Origin: Prevotella sp.
Lineage (GTDB): Bacteria > Bacteroidota > Bacteroidia > Bacteroidales > Bacteroidaceae
Assembly: GCA_022771265.1 (NCBI GenBank)
Contig: JALFCG010000058.1
Span: 1-35,403, forward strand
DNA: 35,403 nt
Direction: 5' to 3'
This document shows positions 1-8,207 of the stretch, piece after piece. The notes beneath the pieces were generated by a model. The model saw nothing but the letters and a program-made list of their open reading frames with translations, ran no database searches and had not been told where the DNA came from. Both the position numbers and the translations under genes were made by a program. Numbering within the stretch: the stretch's first letter is position 1; every line of letters starts with the position of its first letter.

Positions 1-14
1 TCAACTTTAAGAGG

Positions 15-119
15 GTAAGGAGGGTAAGGGGTGTAAGGAGGGTAAGGAGTGTAAGGAGGGTAAGGAGGGTAAGGAGGGTAAGGGGTGTAAGGAGTGTAAG
101 GAGTGTAAGGAAGGGAAGG
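15..119. repeat. 9-bp tandem repeat GTAAGG(A/G)G(G/T), about 12 units
   Basis: GTAAGG recurs every 9 bp at 15, 24, 33, 42, 51, 60, 69, 78, 87, 96 and 105, with a degenerate twelfth copy (GGAAGG) at 114. The last three bases of the unit vary among AGG, AGT and GGT. The tract is non-coding and lies beyond the 3' end of the GH31 gene. Copy number in such arrays can change by slippage. I see no function for it. Confidence 0.9.
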
Positions 120-125
120 AATAAA

Positions 126-155
126 CCCCTTGCCTACACAAACGTAAACAAGGGG
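126..155 (-). terminator. Possible terminator of the GH31 gene
   Basis: CCCCTTG at 126-132 pairs perfectly with CAAGGGG at 149-155 around a 16-nt loop. Read on the minus strand, the stem is followed by TTTATT. It lies about 60 bp beyond the GH31 stop codon. The stem is short and the loop long, so this is only a moderate candidate. Confidence 0.4.
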
Positions 156-174
156 CTTAAAAAACTATTTTGCT

Positions 175-195
175 CCCCTCTCTTTGGGAGAGGGG
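175..195. repeat. CCCCTCTC/GAGAGGGG palindrome
   Basis: CCCCTCTC (175-182) is the exact reverse complement of GAGAGGGG (188-195), with a 5-nt loop. It is followed by a G-rich run, CTGGGGGTGAGG. G-rich palindromes of this look are common between genes in Bacteroidetes and may act as REP-like elements or as terminators for the GH31 gene ending at 214. Confidence 0.5.
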
Positions 196-213
196 CTGGG
201 GGTGAGGCTTTTT

Positions 214-3171
214 TTACATCCTCACACTAACCTCCTTACCATTATACTGAACCATCTTTCCCTCAGGATTGTCGAGGTTGAGCGGTGTGCCCTCGTTGAC
301 GAGGACGATGTTGAAACGGCGGGTCTTGAGCATGCCGTTGAACTGACCGCGGCGGGCACCTATGGTGAGGGTCTTGGAGGCATCGTCCCACTGGAAGAGA
401 ATCTTCGACGACTTGCCCTTCTCGTAGTTGTAGTTGGTGCCCTCGTCCTCATAAAGTTCAAACTCGGCGTTGGCTCCTGGATAGACGTAGAGGTTGATGA
501 GCTCAGGCTTCTTCTCGTCGCTCCACTGCAGTTCGGGACCGAAAGGAACTATTGATCCCTCGCGAACGAACACTGGCATCTTCTCGTATGGAGCAGGCAC
601 GCAAACGGTCTGACCGCCAGCATATTTCTTGCCCGTGTAGAGGTCGTACCAGCCGCACTGCTTCGGGAAATATACGTCGCGCGAGCGAGCCTTGTAGGTG
701 CCTATAGGACAAGCCATGAAGGCTGGACCGAACATCCACTGGTCGCCGATGTTGAGCACCTTGGAGTCGCAACCGAAGTCCATGGCAAGACCACGGAGCA
801 TGGTGTAGTCCTTGTAGTTCACCCAACCTGCCATTGAGTAGAGGTAAGGCATCATGCGGTAGCGCAGCTTGTCGTAATATACTATGGTGTTGTAGCAAGG
901 ATGTCCTTCGGGAGCAAGGTTCCACACCTCGCGCAGAGGCCACTGGCCGTGGGTGCGGTAGAGAGGTATGAAGCATCCGAACTGGTTCCAGCGGGCGTTG
1001 AGCTCACGCCACTCCTTGAGGTCCTCGTTCTCGTAGCCCGACTTCTCGAAAATCTGTTGTGCAGCCACATAGCGGTTTTCCACGCAGAATCCGCCCTGGT
1101 CCATTCCCCAGAAAGGCACACCAGCCATTGAGAAGTTGAGGCCTGCTGTCATCTGTGCGCGCATGTCCTCCCAACGTGTGCCAATGTCGCCACTCCATGT
1201 GGCTGTGGAGAATCGCTGTTCGCCGGCGAAGCCGCTTCGGGTGAGCAGGAGCACGCGCTTGTTGTTGTCAACGGAACGCTGTCCGTTATATATCGCGTCG
1301 GCATTAACCACAGAGTAGGCATTGAAATACTCCTCGCTGGTGCCCATGGCGGTAGGACCGCAGAGCAGCTTGCGATACTCTATAGGCGTGCAGTCGCGCA
1401 CGTTAGGCTCCGAGGCGTCCATCCACCAGCAGTCGATGCCGAGAGTGTAGAGATTGTTGTGCATCTGCTGCCAGAAGAGCTTGCGTGCGCCTGCTGAATA
1501 GGCATCGTAGAACGAACCGAGATAGCCGGGACCCACCCAGTCGCGGATGTTGTCCTTTATCGCCTGCTGATACATCCATCCGTTCTTGTCGAAAGCCTTG
1601 TAGTTGTCGGTGGAAGAATAGTATTTCGGCCAGTGGGAGATGAGTATGCGTGCGTTGTTGTTGTGGATGAAGTCAACCATTCCCTTAGGGTCGGGGAAGC
1701 GCTTGAGGTCAAACTTGAAGCTGCCCCACTTGTCCTCTTCCCAGTAGAGCCAGTCTTGCACCATCACATCTACAGGAATCTGGCGCTTGCGGAACTCGGC
1801 GAGTGTAGTCTCCACCTCCTGCTGCGTGTTGTACTTCTCGCGGCTCTGCCAGAAACCGAGAGCCCACTTAGGCATCACCTGTGCGCGGCCTGTGAGGAAG
1901 CGGTAGCCCTTGATTACGTCGTCGTAATTGTTGCCGGCGATGAAGTAGTAGTCCATCTCCTTGTCCATCTCCGCCCATATTGACACGCGTCCCTGCTCGT
2001 CCTCGGTCTGTGGAGTGGCGGCACGCAGTCCGCAGTAAGCCACACCTCCGTCGGGTTGCCATTCCACGCGGAGCGGAGTGCGCTCGCCCTTCTTCAGGTC
2101 AACCTCAAACTTGTAGGCATTGGGGTTCCACGCTGTGCGCCAGCGCTCCGGCACAACGAGGCGACCGCCCATATAGACCTTCACATAGCCAGAGTAGTAG
2201 AGTATGAAGCGGTATTTCGCAGTCTGCGGAGCCTCTATCTCACCCTGATAGACCACATTAGACTTGCCGAGGTTGATGTCCTGCGGAAGTAGGCCTACCA
2301 CACCGGAGTGCTCATAGTAGAGTGAGTCCTCATGACGCTCGATAATCTTGCCCGATTCTTCTGTGTAAGTACCTGAGAGCGCACCAAGTTTACCGTTCTT
2401 GTCGTAGAGTTTGAAGGCGCGGTGGAGCTGCTGGTAGTTGTTGGGGTTGCCCCAGCGTCCGTAGGAATAGGAGTCCCAGAGGATGCCGTAGTTCTTGTTG
2501 CTGACGACGAAGGGGATTGACACCTTTGTATTATATTGGAAGAGTTCCTCGTTGCGTCCCTTGTAGTTCATCTCTTCCGACTGGTGTTGTCCCAAGCCGT
2601 AGAAAGCCTCGTCGGGGTCGCTCTCGAAGAGTGCGTGCCAAGAGTAGCCTGAGCGGTCGTCTAATGACAGTTTGTTGAGGTCGGACGTCTTGCCCCAGTT
2701 CACCTCGTCGGGCGACGTTGGGCGATAGTTCTCAGGCAGTTCGGTCTGCGAGGATACGTAGCGTGAGAAGGTCTTGCTTCCGTCGGCTTCCTTCAGAAGC
2801 ACTTTTCCAGTTGTCCTGTCGGTGAAGGTGAGTTTTCCCGTAGCCTTGTCAACGGTCACGGTTAGTTTGGCAGTCTGGATGGTGAGGCTGTTGTCGTCTT
2901 CCTTCACGTCAGCCTTGTACTTTCCCTCGCGGTTGACCACCACGAGACTCTTCCTCTTGTTAGGTATTGCCTCTTCTGGTGTAGCCTCGACGCGTATGAT
3001 GTCGTCGCTGACAACCGTTAGCCGCATAGCCCTTACGTTGTTTTTACTTGTCTGCGGAATCTCGATATTGATTTTCCGTCCGTCGCGCACGTATGCGGCG
3101 GCATCGGCACTTACAGCAGAGCCTATAGTCGCAGCGAACAATGCGGTAGAAAAAAGAAGTCTTAATTTCAT
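214..3171 (-). CDS. Secreted glycoside hydrolase family 31 enzyme with PA14 insert, probable alpha-xylosidase
   Basis: A 985-aa retaining alpha-glycosidase with an N-terminal signal peptide (cleavage near residues 22-26), so it acts in the periplasm or at the cell surface. An N-terminal beta-sandwich (about 30-240) is interrupted by a PA14-like module (about 250-390, with the YRFILYYSGYVKVYMGG core). The GH31 barrel follows from about 430. The nucleophile is predicted as D585 in CWWMDASEP and the acid/base as D662 in TWSGDIGTRW; GVPFWGMDQGGF (about 684-695) is a further GH31 signature. GH31 plus PA14 is the architecture of xyloglucan-active alpha-xylosidases of Bacteroides and Cellvibrio, so removal of alpha-1,6-xylose from xyloglucan oligosaccharides is the best guess. 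Alpha-glucosidase activity cannot be excluded. The gene is monocistronic, with its own promoter, and no SusC/SusD pair is adjacent. Confidence 0.9.
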   Translation of the reverse strand: MKLRLLFSTALFAATIGSAVSADAAAYVRDGRKINIEIPQTSKNNVRAMRLTVVSDDIIRVEATPEEAIPNKRKSLVVVNREGKYKADVKEDDNSLTIQTAKLTVTVDKATGKLTFTDRTTGKVLLKEADGSKTFSRYVSSQTELPENYRPTSPDEVNWGKTSDLNKLSLDDRSGYSWHALFESDPDEAFYGLGQHQSEEMNYKGRNEELFQYNTKVSIPFVVSNKNYGILWDSYSYGRWGNPNNYQQLHRAFKLYDKNGKLGALSGTYTEESGKIIERHEDSLYYEHSGVVGLLPQDINLGKSNVVYQGEIEAPQTAKYRFILYYSGYVKVYMGGRLVVPERWRTAWNPNAYKFEVDLKKGERTPLRVEWQPDGGVAYCGLRAATPQTEDEQGRVSIWAEMDKEMDYYFIAGNNYDDVIKGYRFLTGRAQVMPKWALGFWQSREKYNTQQEVETTLAEFRKRQIPVDVMVQDWLYWEEDKWGSFKFDLKRFPDPKGMVDFIHNNNARILISHWPKYYSSTDNYKAFDKNGWMYQQAIKDNIRDWVGPGYLGSFYDAYSAGARKLFWQQMHNNLYTLGIDCWWMDASEPNVRDCTPIEYRKLLCGPTAMGTSEEYFNAYSVVNADAIYNGQRSVDNNKRVLLLTRSGFAGEQRFSTATWSGDIGTRWEDMRAQMTAGLNFSMAGVPFWGMDQGGFCVENRYVAAQQIFEKSGYENEDLKEWRELNARWNQFGCFIPLYRTHGQWPLREVWNLAPEGHPCYNTIVYYDKLRYRMMPYLYSMAGWVNYKDYTMLRGLAMDFGCDSKVLNIGDQWMFGPAFMACPIGTYKARSRDVYFPKQCGWYDLYTGKKYAGGQTVCVPAPYEKMPVFVREGSIVPFGPELQWSDEKKPELINLYVYPGANAEFELYEDEGTNYNYEKGKSSKILFQWDDASKTLTIGARRGQFNGMLKTRRFNIVLVNEGTPLNLDNPEGKMVQYNGKEVSVRM

Positions 3172-3206
3172 ATCAATATTTTTTAGTTACTTTTCAGATT
3201 GTGGGG

Positions 3207-3242
3207 CAAAAGTAATAATAAAATCTGAAACGAGAGGTCAAA
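3207..3242 (-). promoter_or_regulatory. Promoter of the GH31 gene
   Basis: On the minus strand TACTTTTG (3207-3214) matches the Bacteroidetes -7 consensus TAnnTTTG. A TTTG (3239-3242) lies 24 bp upstream, slightly wider than the usual 19-21 bp. Transcription would start near 3200, giving a leader of about 30 nt. Confidence 0.5.
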
Positions 3243-3357
3243 AATGTTATTGTTTTATGTACGTTTAGTTAACAATTACCATTAGCTCACCAAAAACAAA
3301 CATATCATCACTCAAGTTTCAGGAGTTAAGTAGTGGACACGTTGACAAGTAATAAAT

Positions 3358-3389
3358 GAAGGCAGGCTGAACCGCGTCAACCTGCCTTC
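3358..3389 (-). terminator. Terminator of the DUF349 gene
   Basis: GAAGGCAGGCTGA (3358-3370) pairs with TCAACCTGCCTTC (3377-3389), with one mismatch in 13 and a 6-nt loop. It lies about 40 bp beyond the DUF349 stop. On the minus strand it is followed by the T-rich ATTTATTACTT. Confidence 0.65.
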
Positions 3390-3429
3390 TCCATAAATAT
3401 GTCACTACCCTATTGTCCTTTGGACGATA

Positions 3430-5295
3430 TCACTTGTCCTGCTGGTCAATAGCAATGATTTTCTCTTTTATGAGACTGATTTCGTCCTTTAGTTTCTGCA
3501 CCTTGCGGTTCATCTCGTCGATGAGGCTATTGCCTTTCTTGCTGCTTGCATTGAGGAAGCCGAGATTGTTTTCATAGGTCTGCACTTCACTCTTCATCTG
3601 CTCATACTGTCGCAGCAGTCGCGCACGCTCGTGTCCGAGTGCGTCGCCACCCTTTCCCGCTACATCCTTAATCTTGTTCTTGAAATTGTTTAGACGGTTG
3701 CGTGCCACGCTGATGTGCAAGCGCTTGTTGAGATCGTCGAGCACGGCATGGTACTCATCGTAGAGCTTGTCCTTATCCTTGAACGGCACGTGGCCTACGG
3801 AAGAATATTCATCGACGAGCTTCTGGAACTTCTGCTGGACGTCGTCGGCAGCGTTTTCGGCAAGCTCTTTCAGTTGCGCGATGATCTGTCGCTTCTTGTC
3901 GAGGTTGGCATGCTCTTCGCTTCGCTGTCCTGCCCCCGCCTTGTTTCTTGCCTCAAAGAACTCGTTGCACAGTCCGAGGAACTCCTCCCAAAGCTGGTCA
4001 CCCTGCTTCCTTGGCACCACGCCGATTGTTTTCCATTCCTTCTGTATGTTGATGAGCTTGTCGGAAGTCTTTTTCCAATCGGTGCTGTCCTTGAGAGCCC
4101 TTACCTTCTCGATGAGTGCCCGTTTTTTCTCAATGTTTGCCTTGTAAGTTTCCTTGAGAGCCTTGAAGAATTCGGTTTTTTCGGTGAAGAACTTGTCACA
4201 GGAGCTACGGAAGCGCTCGAAAATCTTCACGTTCATCTTCTGTGGGGCGAAGCCGATGGTCTTCCACTCCTTCTGTATCTCCATAACGTCGTTGGTGTGC
4301 TTCTCCCAGTCGGCGAAGGTCTTGTTAGGTTCAGCCACGAGAGCCTCAATCCGCTCGCAGAGTGCGGTTTTCTTGGCGAGGTTGTCCTCTTCCTTGGCGC
4401 GCAGGTCTTCGTAATACTGCTGGTGCTTCTTGTTGATGACGGTTGAAGCAGCCTTGAAGCGGCTCCATATTGCCTCGCGGAGGTCTTTGGCTACAGGTCC
4501 TGTCTCGCGATACTCCTGATGCAGCTTCTGCAGCTGGTGGAACGCGCTGATGACATCGTTCTCGTCGGCGAGGCGTTCAGCGGCCTCACAGAGCAGTGTT
4601 TTCTTTTCAAGGTTCTTCTTGAAGTCATATTCACGCGCCTCGCTGTTGAGCTTGAGCATGTCGTAGAACTGCTCGACATACAGCTGGTAGTTTCTCCAAA
4701 GCTCGCTCACCATTGTGACAGGTACGTTCTTTATTTCCTTCCATTCCTGCTGCAGTGCCTTGAAGTCATTGTAGGACTTGTTGGCATCCTCAGGCGAGGT
4801 GACCATTGCCTTTATCTGTTCAATAATCTCCAGCTTCCGCTTGAGATTGTTTTCCTTTTCTTCTTCCTGTTGGCGGAACAATTGTGCTCGCCGTTCCTTC
4901 ACGATGCCCATTTCCGCCTTGAACACTTCCTCGTCCTCATCGGGCAGTATTTGGAACGACGCCTCGTCAGCCCCGCTTTCGATGTGAGCCTTGAAGGCAG
5001 CCTCACGCTCGGCGATGTGCATTTTGTAGAACACGGTCTTGAGGTAGTCCACTTCATCCTTGTCAGGCTCTTCTTCACCGTGTGCGATTTCTTTTATTCG
5101 CTCCACTACTTCCTTTTTTGACGTATAGACGCGCCTTCCCTCTATAGGGGCATCAGTGTCGGCTGGTGTCTCCACGTCAGAAGGCTCTGCCGGCACCTGG
5201 TCCACAGTCAGAGTCTCTTCCTGATTATTCACTTCTTCAATGTTCACTTCTTCATTTTTGCCTGTTACCAGGTCTTTCTCTTGAGAGTCCATCAT
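3430..5295 (-). CDS. DUF349 repeat protein
   Basis: A 621-aa, highly charged, mostly helical cytoplasmic protein with no signal peptide. An acidic, low-complexity N-terminus (1-55) precedes at least five DUF349 units, recognised by the recurring W/Y-x-x-[IVT]-G-x-[VA]-P core: WKEIKNVP (185-192), YRETGPVA (262-269), WKTIGFAP (344-351), WKTIGVVP (421-428) and YSSVGHVP (497-504). Each is followed by a helix rich in F/Y and W. Residues 555-618 look like a coiled coil. DUF349 proteins are widespread in Bacteroidetes and have no firmly established biochemical role. It is transcribed alone, with its own -7 element and terminator. The start gives Met-Met; either ATG is possible. Confidence 0.85.
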   Translation of the reverse strand: MMDSQEKDLVTGKNEEVNIEEVNNQEETLTVDQVPAEPSDVETPADTDAPIEGRRVYTSKKEVVERIKEIAHGEEEPDKDEVDYLKTVFYKMHIAEREAAFKAHIESGADEASFQILPDEDEEVFKAEMGIVKERRAQLFRQQEEEKENNLKRKLEIIEQIKAMVTSPEDANKSYNDFKALQQEWKEIKNVPVTMVSELWRNYQLYVEQFYDMLKLNSEAREYDFKKNLEKKTLLCEAAERLADENDVISAFHQLQKLHQEYRETGPVAKDLREAIWSRFKAASTVINKKHQQYYEDLRAKEEDNLAKKTALCERIEALVAEPNKTFADWEKHTNDVMEIQKEWKTIGFAPQKMNVKIFERFRSSCDKFFTEKTEFFKALKETYKANIEKKRALIEKVRALKDSTDWKKTSDKLINIQKEWKTIGVVPRKQGDQLWEEFLGLCNEFFEARNKAGAGQRSEEHANLDKKRQIIAQLKELAENAADDVQQKFQKLVDEYSSVGHVPFKDKDKLYDEYHAVLDDLNKRLHISVARNRLNNFKNKIKDVAGKGGDALGHERARLLRQYEQMKSEVQTYENNLGFLNASSKKGNSLIDEMNRKVQKLKDEISLIKEKIIAIDQQDK

Positions 5296-5343
5296 TTCAC
5301 TTTTTTATTAGTTAATGAATCGGTAAGATACGAAATTTAGGCA

Positions 5344-5351
5344 CAAACTTA
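5344..5351 (-). promoter_or_regulatory. -7 promoter element of the DUF349 gene
   Basis: TAAGTTTG on the minus strand matches TAnnTTTG and would give a leader of about 40 nt. I see no TTTG at the usual -33 spacing, so this is a partial match. Confidence 0.45.
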
Positions 5352-5405
5352 CGCATTTTTTTTGTATCAGCCTAATTTTATGACGTTTTTTTTCAAAAAA
5401 ATGTA

Positions 5406-6332
5406 CTAAATGAGCCGTTTATGGCGGAAAATCCACCAAAACAGGCCTGAAACAGCCACTGAAATGACTATTGCGATGAAAAAGCCGTAATGGTTTGATT
5501 CCATGCCGTTGACAAGGTTCATACCGAAAAGACTGGCTATAAGAGTCGGGAACATCATGAGAATCGACACCGACGTGAGCGTTCGCATCACCGTGTTCAT
5601 GTTGTTGTTGATGATGGAAGAATAGGTGTCCATCGTCGACTCCAAGATGTTGGAATAGATGTTGGTCGTTTCACGGGCCTGGGTCATCTCGATGTTGACG
5701 TCTTCGATAAGGTCGGCGTCAAGTTCGTCAATCTGCAGCTTGAACTTCAGTTTCGACAGCAGGGTCTCGTTGCCGCGGATGGAGGTGACGAAATAGGTCA
5801 GTGAGTCCTGAAGGCGGCTAAGTCCGATGAGTGACTCGTTGTTCACCTCACGGTCGAGATTTCTTTTTGCCTTGTCGATAAGGCTGCTGATTTGTTTCAG
5901 CCGCTTAAGGTACCACACTGCCGAAGAGAGGAACAGGCGGAAAATCATGTCAACATAATCGGTGAAACCCTCTCCGCGCTTCTGTTGGTAGCTCACGAAA
6001 TCAATCATCATGTTTGTCTCGTAGTAGCACACCGTGATGGTAACGTCGCGCTTGTGGATGATGCCGAGCGGCACTGTGGTGTAAGGTGTGCGTGAGCGTA
6101 TTTCCTTTACGTAAGGAATACGCAGGATGATGAGCATCCACCCGTCGTCATATTCATAACGGGCGCGCTCGTCGGTGTCGCTGATGTCCGACAAGAAATA
6201 ATCGGGAATGTTGAATTGCTTCTCAAGATGAGTCTGGTCTTCCTCCGTTGGACACGTGACCTGTATCCAGCAGTTTGGTTCCCAGTCGTTGATGGCTGTC
6301 AGACCGCCATTAGTGTTCCAATATGTTCTCAT
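5406..6332 (-). CDS. CorA-type divalent metal ion channel
   Basis: A 308-aa protein of the CorA family (Mg2+/Co2+/Ni2+ channels or Zn2+ exporters of the inner membrane). The cytoplasmic domain contains ISDTDERARYEYDD and long helices with SRLQDSLTYFVTSIRGNE. The C-terminus has two membrane helices, the first ending in the diagnostic GMN selectivity motif (residues 270-272, FGMNLVNG), the second FFIAIVISVAVSGLFWWIF, then a basic tail. I chose the ATG at 6332 because MRTYWNTNGGLT aligns with the normal N-terminus of the family. The frame stays open to a GTG at 6401 and an in-frame ATG at 6395, which would add an unconserved basic stretch. The strong promoter at 6468 is compatible with either. 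Which metal it carries cannot be told from sequence. Confidence 0.88.
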   Translation of the reverse strand: MRTYWNTNGGLTAINDWEPNCWIQVTCPTEEDQTHLEKQFNIPDYFLSDISDTDERARYEYDDGWMLIILRIPYVKEIRSRTPYTTVPLGIIHKRDVTITVCYYETNMMIDFVSYQQKRGEGFTDYVDMIFRLFLSSAVWYLKRLKQISSLIDKAKRNLDREVNNESLIGLSRLQDSLTYFVTSIRGNETLLSKLKFKLQIDELDADLIEDVNIEMTQARETTNIYSNILESTMDTYSSIINNNMNTVMRTLTSVSILMMFPTLIASLFGMNLVNGMESNHYGFFIAIVISVAVSGLFWWIFRHKRLI

Positions 6333-6467
6333 TGTGCCAATCCTGTTTTTGCGGTTACAATAATTGTTGCGGCAAGAGGATTGGCTTCTTGCCATCCTCA
6401 CGCCAAAATACTAAAGTTTTCCGCGTGATAATCGTCCATAATTATTGAAGTTTAAGAATTTTCGGTG

Positions 6468-6475
6468 CAAAGGTA
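6468..6475 (-). promoter_or_regulatory. Promoter -7 element of the corA-like gene
   Basis: TACCTTTG followed by CACC on the minus strand is a perfect TAnnTTTG. Transcription would start near 6460, about 128 nt before the chosen start codon. No clear -33 TTTG is present because the upstream DNA is an AATGAAG repeat (6483-6504). Confidence 0.6.
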
Positions 6476-6542
6476 TAAAAAAAATGAAGAATGAAGAATG
6501 AAGAATTTTGCACCCCGTAACGATTTTTTAACATAAACTTAA

Positions 6543-6735
6543 GGAGTTACATTCAGGAGTTAAGGAGTTACATACAGGAGTTATGGAGTTTAAGGAGTTA
6601 AGGAGTTACATTCAGAAGTTAAGTTTTGGAAGTTAAGTTAAGGAGGTTAAGTTAAATGTCAATGCAAAAAAGCATTGCGCTTGGCCCACTATTGTCTTAA
6701 CTCCTTAAACTCCTTAACTCCTAAAACTTAACTCC
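6543..6735. repeat. GGAGTTA repeat cluster with inverted copies
   Basis: Between corA and pepD (6402-6758) there is no gene. The left half carries GGAGTTA at 6543, 6556, 6564, 6577, 6594 and 6602, plus a variant GGAGTTTA at 6585. The right half carries the complement TAACTCC at 6698, 6715 and 6729, plus TAAACTCC at 6706. The two halves can fold onto each other, with a small CAATGC/GCATTG hairpin (6660-6677) between them. The tract begins just beyond the pepD stop, so it may work as a factor-independent or processing signal for that operon. Confidence 0.75.
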
Positions 6736-6758
6736 TAAAAAAACTCCAAATTCGCCCC

Positions 6759-8207
6759 TTAAATTTCCTCCAGCGCCTGTTTCAGCAGTTTCCAGAATGG
6801 CTCTACTGTCGCGATGAGGGCACGCTCGCCAGTGGTGTGAGGCGACTTCATCGTAGGACCTAACGAAACGACGTCGAGATTAGGATACTTGCCAAGGATG
6901 ATTGAACACTCCAGTCCGGCATGGTCAATCTGGATGATGCCATCCTCGCCGTTCTGCTCCTTGTAGATGCGAAGGAGATGGTGCAGGATGGGGCTGTCAG
7001 GATTAGGGTCCCAACCGCCGTAGCTTCCGGCGGTTTCAACCTTCATTCCTGCCATGTTAAGGCAAGAGGCAATCATGTTGACAACATAGTCCTTCATGTC
7101 CTCACGAGCCGAACGTGGCAAGAGCTTTATCAGGGCGTTGCCCCCTTCAATGTCGATGATGGCAAGGTTGCTTGATGTCTCAACCACATGAGGATAGGCA
7201 GGAATCATGCGCACCACTCCGTCGTGAACGGCGTAGATGGCATCAACGAGATTGTCCTGAATTTCCACGGGCAGTTCCATCGTTGGTGTCTCTACATCCT
7301 CGGCGAAGAACTCTATTCCGCTCTCGATGCCTTTGTACTCGTCCTCGAAGTCGGCTTTCCAGTCAGCGACGAGTTCCTTCAGAGCCTCTACGTTCTCCTT
7401 TGGCAATGTCAATACGACAACGGCCTGGAAAGGTATGGCGTTACGCATGTTTCCTCCGTGCCATGAGGCAAGGCGTGCCTCGCAGTCGGCAATCGCCTCC
7501 CTTACGAAACGCACCATTAGCTTGTTGGCGTTGGCTCGTCCTTCATTGATTTCAAGTCCGGAGTGACCTCCGCGCAATCCCTTGAGAGTCACCTTCACTG
7601 CTGCATCGTCGCTGTCGGTTTCCACTTCCTTATAGCCAAGTGTTGCTGTGACATTAATGCCGCCGGCGCTTCCGATGACAAACTTGCCCCAGTGTTCGGA
7701 GTCGAGGTTCAGCAGGATGTCGCCCTTGAGTTCACCCTCTGGAAGGTCGTTGGCTCCATACATGCCTGTTTCCTCGTCGGCAGTGATGAGTGCCTCGAGA
7801 GGTCCGTGTTTCAGCGTTTTGTCTTCCATGGCAGCCATGATTGTGGCGACACCGAGTCCATTGTCAGCTCCAAGGGTTGTGCCCTTGGCTTTCACCCATT
7901 CCCCGTCGATATAGGTCTGGATAGGATCAGTCTCGAAATTGTGTGTACTGTCAGGTGCTTTCTGTGGCACCATGTCCATGTGTGCCTGAAGAATGACGCC
8001 TTTCCTTCCCTCCATACCTGGGGTGGCAGGCTTGCGCATCACAATGTTCCCCGCGGGGTCCTTGAATGCCTCGACACCAGCCTTTTCGGCAAAGTCAAGA
8101 AGGAATTGCTGTACTTTCTCCAAATGTCCAGAAGGACGCGGCACTTGTGTCAGTGCGTCAAAGTTTTTCCAGATGCACACTGGATTAAGGTTTTTAATTT
8201 CACTCAT
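6759..8207 (-). CDS. pepD: Aminoacyl-histidine dipeptidase / beta-Ala-His dipeptidase (PepD, peptidase family M20C)
   Basis: A 482-aa cytosolic di-zinc dipeptidase that hydrolyses Xaa-His and other short dipeptides. The zinc ligands can be placed by motif: H76 in LQAHMDMVP, bridging D115 in GADNGLGVA, the catalytic/ligand pair E145-E146 in ADEETGMYGA, D169 in LNLDSEHWG, and H457 in MKSPHTTGE. These match the known PepD ligand set with a constant offset of four residues from the Vibrio enzyme. The lid/dimerisation domain contains GGHSGLEINEGRANA. Length is normal for the family. It is the last gene of the MaoC > YbhN > pepD operon. Its ATG overlaps the preceding gene by 8 nt (ATGAGTGA), implying translational coupling. 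Confidence 0.95.
   Translation of the reverse strand: MSEIKNLNPVCIWKNFDALTQVPRPSGHLEKVQQFLLDFAEKAGVEAFKDPAGNIVMRKPATPGMEGRKGVILQAHMDMVPQKAPDSTHNFETDPIQTYIDGEWVKAKGTTLGADNGLGVATIMAAMEDKTLKHGPLEALITADEETGMYGANDLPEGELKGDILLNLDSEHWGKFVIGSAGGINVTATLGYKEVETDSDDAAVKVTLKGLRGGHSGLEINEGRANANKLMVRFVREAIADCEARLASWHGGNMRNAIPFQAVVVLTLPKENVEALKELVADWKADFEDEYKGIESGIEFFAEDVETPTMELPVEIQDNLVDAIYAVHDGVVRMIPAYPHVVETSSNLAIIDIEGGNALIKLLPRSAREDMKDYVVNMIASCLNMAGMKVETAGSYGGWDPNPDSPILHHLLRIYKEQNGEDGIIQIDHAGLECSIILGKYPNLDVVSLGPTMKSPHTTGERALIATVEPFWKLLKQALEEI

Noticed and set aside
3715-4446. A 243-codon plus-strand frame rich in Leu/Val opposite the DUF349 gene
   Set aside because: Typical reverse-strand shadow of Lys/Glu-rich coding DNA; it has no start signals.
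6543-6735. CRISPR array
   Set aside because: The repeat units are 7-8 bp, spacing is 8-13 bp and there are inverted copies, unlike any CRISPR array.
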